A stretch of DNA of 64,000 nucleotides, taken from Psychrobacter sp. JCM 18900. GTDB lineage: Bacteria > Pseudomonadota > Gammaproteobacteria > Pseudomonadales > Moraxellaceae. Shown here piece after piece: positions 61,458 to 64,000 of this stretch; position 1 is the first letter of the stretch; each line of letters opens with the position of its first letter. The notes below the pieces were generated by a model that was not told the DNA's origin, did not search any database, and saw only the letters and a program-made list of their open reading frames with translations. The DNA lies in the NCBI RefSeq assembly GCF_904846625.1, contig NZ_CAJHBL010000003.1, positions 248,001 through 312,000 on the forward strand, in the 5' to 3' direction. The translations under genes were made by a program, and so were the position numbers.

Positions 61458-62027
61458 ATGAACAACATGTTATTTCAAATTTTTGATTTGGTCACCACAT
61501 TCGCTATGATGCTGGTGTTTATTCGTTTTATGTTGCAGTTTGCAGGGATGGATGCGAGCAATCCGATGATTGCACCTGCTTATAAAGCAACGCATATCGT
61601 CGATGTATTTGGGCGTATTTTTCCGACTGTCGCACAGGGTCGTATTAGCATTGCCGCTATCGTGTTGATGTTTTTGATTCGTCTAATCGACATCTCTGGA
61701 AAGGCCGCATTGACGCATAAAGGTATTGCGCCTGTACCGCTATTCTTTACGGGTACCACTAGCTTATTGTTAGACTTTTTACGCATGTGTCGCTATCTAG
61801 TGATTGGTTCTATCATCGTTAGCTGGATTGTGGTGTTTACCAGATCTGAGCATCCGGTTATTGGCATTATCATTAATTTGGCTGAACCTATTTTGGCCCC
61901 GTTTCGTCGTATTACGCCGAATTTAGGTATGCTCGACTTATCGCCAATGGTGGCTTTCTTAGCATTTTATTTGCTTGAGATATTTATTGGTGGTTTGGCC
62001 GCGAGTGTGTTGCCAACCTTGGGTTAA
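61458..62027 (+). CDS. yggT: YggT-family membrane protein
   Basis: A 189-residue integral membrane protein with two YGGT repeats, each built of hydrophobic helices with conserved RFMLQF-type and ILAPFRRITP-type sequences (the second at about residues 145-155). Family members are implicated in osmotic or cell-division-related membrane organisation; the role is not settled. It follows proC in the same direction, as in many relatives, and is closed by a bidirectional terminator. Confidence 0.9.
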   Translation: MNNMLFQIFDLVTTFAMMLVFIRFMLQFAGMDASNPMIAPAYKATHIVDVFGRIFPTVAQGRISIAAIVLMFLIRLIDISGKAALTHKGIAPVPLFFTGTTSLLLDFLRMCRYLVIGSIIVSWIVVFTRSEHPVIGIIINLAEPILAPFRRITPNLGMLDLSPMVAFLAFYLLEIFIGGLAASVLPTLG

Positions 62028-62052
62028 GTCTAATTAAATTTAAAGACTGTCA

Positions 62053-62091
62053 TAAAAAAGGCGTTCTATAAAAATATAGAGCGCCTTTTTT
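62053..62091. terminator. Bidirectional terminator between yggT and thiD
   Basis: Stem AAGGCGTTCTATA with its complement around AAAA, flanked by A6 and T6. Confidence 0.92.
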
Positions 62092-62130
62092 GCGTCTGCT
62101 ACTTGGGTAAGCTATAGCTTGTTAGATATG

Positions 62131-63123
<993 letters not shown>

Positions 63124-63171
63124 TTATATCTATAATTTTGATAAAAGCCGCATTAAATCTGTAGACAACGC

Positions 63172-63199
63172 TTGCAATTCGTTTTGGCTTTGTTATAAT
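63172..63199 (+). promoter_or_regulatory. Promoter of tRNA-Ser
   Basis: TTGCAA (63172-63177) and TATAAT (63194-63199) with a 16-base spacer, about 78 bases before the tRNA. Confidence 0.75.
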
Positions 63200-63276
63200 A
63201 CTCGCCCACGACATGAGACGTATTGTTAGCATCAATACTATGTTTATAGATTTTTTATAAATGTCTTGAATCGTTA

Positions 63277-63366
63277 GGTGAAGTGGGTGAGTGGCTGAAA
63301 CCAGTTCCCTGCTAAGGAACCATACGTGTAAGCGTATCGAGGGTTCGAATCCCTCCTTCACCGCCA
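63277..63366 (+). tRNA. tRNA-Ser (anticodon GCT)
   Basis: Seven-base acceptor ends GGTGAAG and CTTCACC, encoded CCA, the long variable arm typical of serine tRNAs (ATACGTGTAAGCGTATC), a T-arm GGGTTCGAATCCC, and an anticodon loop with GCT at 63311-63313. It reads AGC and AGT codons. Confidence 0.95.
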
Positions 63367-63461
63367 TTTATTCAGTTGTTATTAGAGTAGTAACGCAATA
63401 TACTGCGTTAAACATTTTAATAATTAATTCAAAAAATAATTTGTTTTAATTAAAAAAGATG

Positions 63462-63489
63462 TTGACACAAGCGATATTATCTATATAAT
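63462..63489 (+). promoter_or_regulatory. Promoter of tRNA-Arg
   Basis: Consensus TTGACA (63462-63467) and TATAAT (63484-63489) with a 16-base spacer; the tRNA begins about 58 bases after the -10 box. Confidence 0.85.
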
Positions 63490-63547
63490 GACCAACCTAA
63501 TTTACTGCAAAAGATATTATCTTCGCAGTGGATAAAGTGCAAAATAC

Positions 63548-63624
63548 GCGCCTGTAGCTCAGTTGGATAGAGCACTTGGCTACGAACTAAGGGGTCGGGA
63601 GTTCGAATCTCTCCAGGCGCACCA
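63548..63624 (+). tRNA. tRNA-Arg (anticodon ACG)
   Basis: 77 bases with acceptor ends GCGCCTG and CAGGCGC, encoded CCA, D-arm AGCTCAGTTGGATAGAGC, T-arm GGAGTTCGAATCTCTCC and an anticodon loop CTACGAA. The A at the first anticodon position is normally deaminated to inosine, so it reads CGT, CGC and CGA. Confidence 0.96.
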
Positions 63625-63667
63625 TTTGCATAATGGCTTAATTTAAGCTGATAAAACATTAAAATAA

Positions 63668-63701
63668 TCGCCTGTCTTATGACAATTGGCGGTTTTTTTA
63701 T
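63668..63701 (+). terminator. Terminator after tRNA-Arg
   Basis: Outer pairs CGCC and GGCG with inner TGTC and GACA, then T7. Confidence 0.75.
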
Positions 63702-63780
63702 GTCTGTAATTTTTACCTTTCTACTTATTTATTCTACGATCATCTCTTGTATGTAGCATGATTGGATAGCCAACTCATAA

Positions 63781-63900
63781 TATTAAAGAGCAATCTAAAA
63801 TATTAAAGAGCAATCTAAGATATTAAAGAGCAATCTAAGATATTGGACAGTCATATACGATGTTAGGCCATCTACGATGTTAAATAGTCATCTAGGATAA
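63781..63900 (+). repeat. Degenerate 20-bp tandem repeat
   Basis: A 20-base unit, TATTAAAGAGCAATCTAAGA, occurs three times in exact register (63781, 63801, 63821). It is followed by at least three degenerate versions (from 63841, 63861 and about 63878) that keep the TATT/TGTT start and the ATCTA end. It lies between the tRNA-Arg terminator and the next gene. Confidence 0.85.
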
Positions 63901-63967
63901 TGTACGATAGCCCCACCATTTACGGTACAATAGCGTTACTATTCACTGCTTGCTATGAGCTTGTACC

Positions 63968-64000
63968 ATGTCAAAAAGTCCATCTAAACATCCGTCAAAA
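63968..64000 (+). CDS. Start of a gene cut by the window edge
   Basis: A reading frame opens at the ATG at 63968 with MSKSPSKHPSK and runs to the last base. The first 11 residues are Lys/Ser/Pro-rich and not recognisable. No strong ribosome-binding site precedes it, so this assignment is weak. Confidence 0.35.
   Translation, partial: MSKSPSKHPSK

Noticed and set aside
63781..63900. Possible CRISPR array
   Set aside because: The 20-bp units are directly adjacent with no spacers, and no cas gene is nearby. It is a simple tandem repeat.

Overview
The window looks like a piece of a Psychrobacter-type chromosome (Gammaproteobacteria, Moraxellaceae). That placement rests on the recognisable protein sequences, on gene orders such as mupP-yciK and dapA-bamC-purC, and on AT-rich spacers between moderately GC coding regions. 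It is inference from what I recognise, not a database result. Most of the window is ordinary core genome: about 50 protein genes, two intact tRNA genes at the right end, and many simple hairpin terminators that mark transcription units.

Layout. 1-6.7 kb: end of mupP, yciK, a small DksA-type zinc-finger gene, a 170-bp MITE-like repeat, a CobW GTPase, an OmpR-type regulator without a neighbouring kinase, and tex. 6.8-14 kb: an exported repeat-bearing protein, a saccharopine-dehydrogenase-like enzyme, a tiny DUF1328 membrane protein, phhB, a small acetyltransferase, and a fatty-acid desaturase with its ferredoxin-type reductase. 14.4-24.6 kb: ettA, plsB, ybaK, a tautomerase, an acyl-CoA dehydrogenase, a FUSC-type membrane protein and aroE. 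25-31 kb: a lipoprotein, pabC, then an inserted restriction cassette (dpnD-like, an unknown gene, a DpnI-like endonuclease), then mltG and tmk. 31-42 kb: a CPA1 antiporter with a long tail, a DegP-type protease, a degenerate metallophosphoesterase, dapA, a very short bamC, purC, a patch of tRNA-like debris with an orphan membrane-anchored gene, a 3-methyladenine glycosylase and a NIF3-like protein. 41.7-43.5 kb: two paralogous lipoproteins and, on the plus strand, an unannotated RsmY/RsmZ/CsrB-type regulatory RNA. 43.6-64 kb: csbD, an old-yellow-enzyme homologue, a TetR regulator, a molybdopterin oxidoreductase, dadA, ygfZ, the second MITE copy, yjdM, hemL, an acyl-CoA ligase, a Mpo1-like gene, ppx/gppA, accA, tilS, proC, yggT, thiD, tRNA-Ser, tRNA-Arg, a degenerate tandem repeat and the start of one more gene.

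The two most interesting loci are the following. (1) At 43121-43473 there is an exact match to the GacA upstream activating sequence, followed at the expected distance by a promoter and a roughly 280-nt transcript with eight GGA motifs, at least five of them in the loops of small perfect hairpins, closed by a strong terminator. This is the architecture of a CsrA/RsmA-sequestering RNA. (2) At 26793-28456 there is a DpnI-type methyl-directed restriction cassette with catalytic and zinc residues conserved at the positions of the pneumococcal enzyme, a DpnD/PcfM-like companion and an unrecognised third gene, set between pabC and mltG. It implies a host whose GATC sites are not adenine-methylated.

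Other points of note are a catalytically dead metallophosphoesterase, a BamC reduced to its N-terminal segment, a three-copy domain family in tandem lipoproteins, two MITE copies of identical length with TA target duplications, and two palindromic operator candidates.
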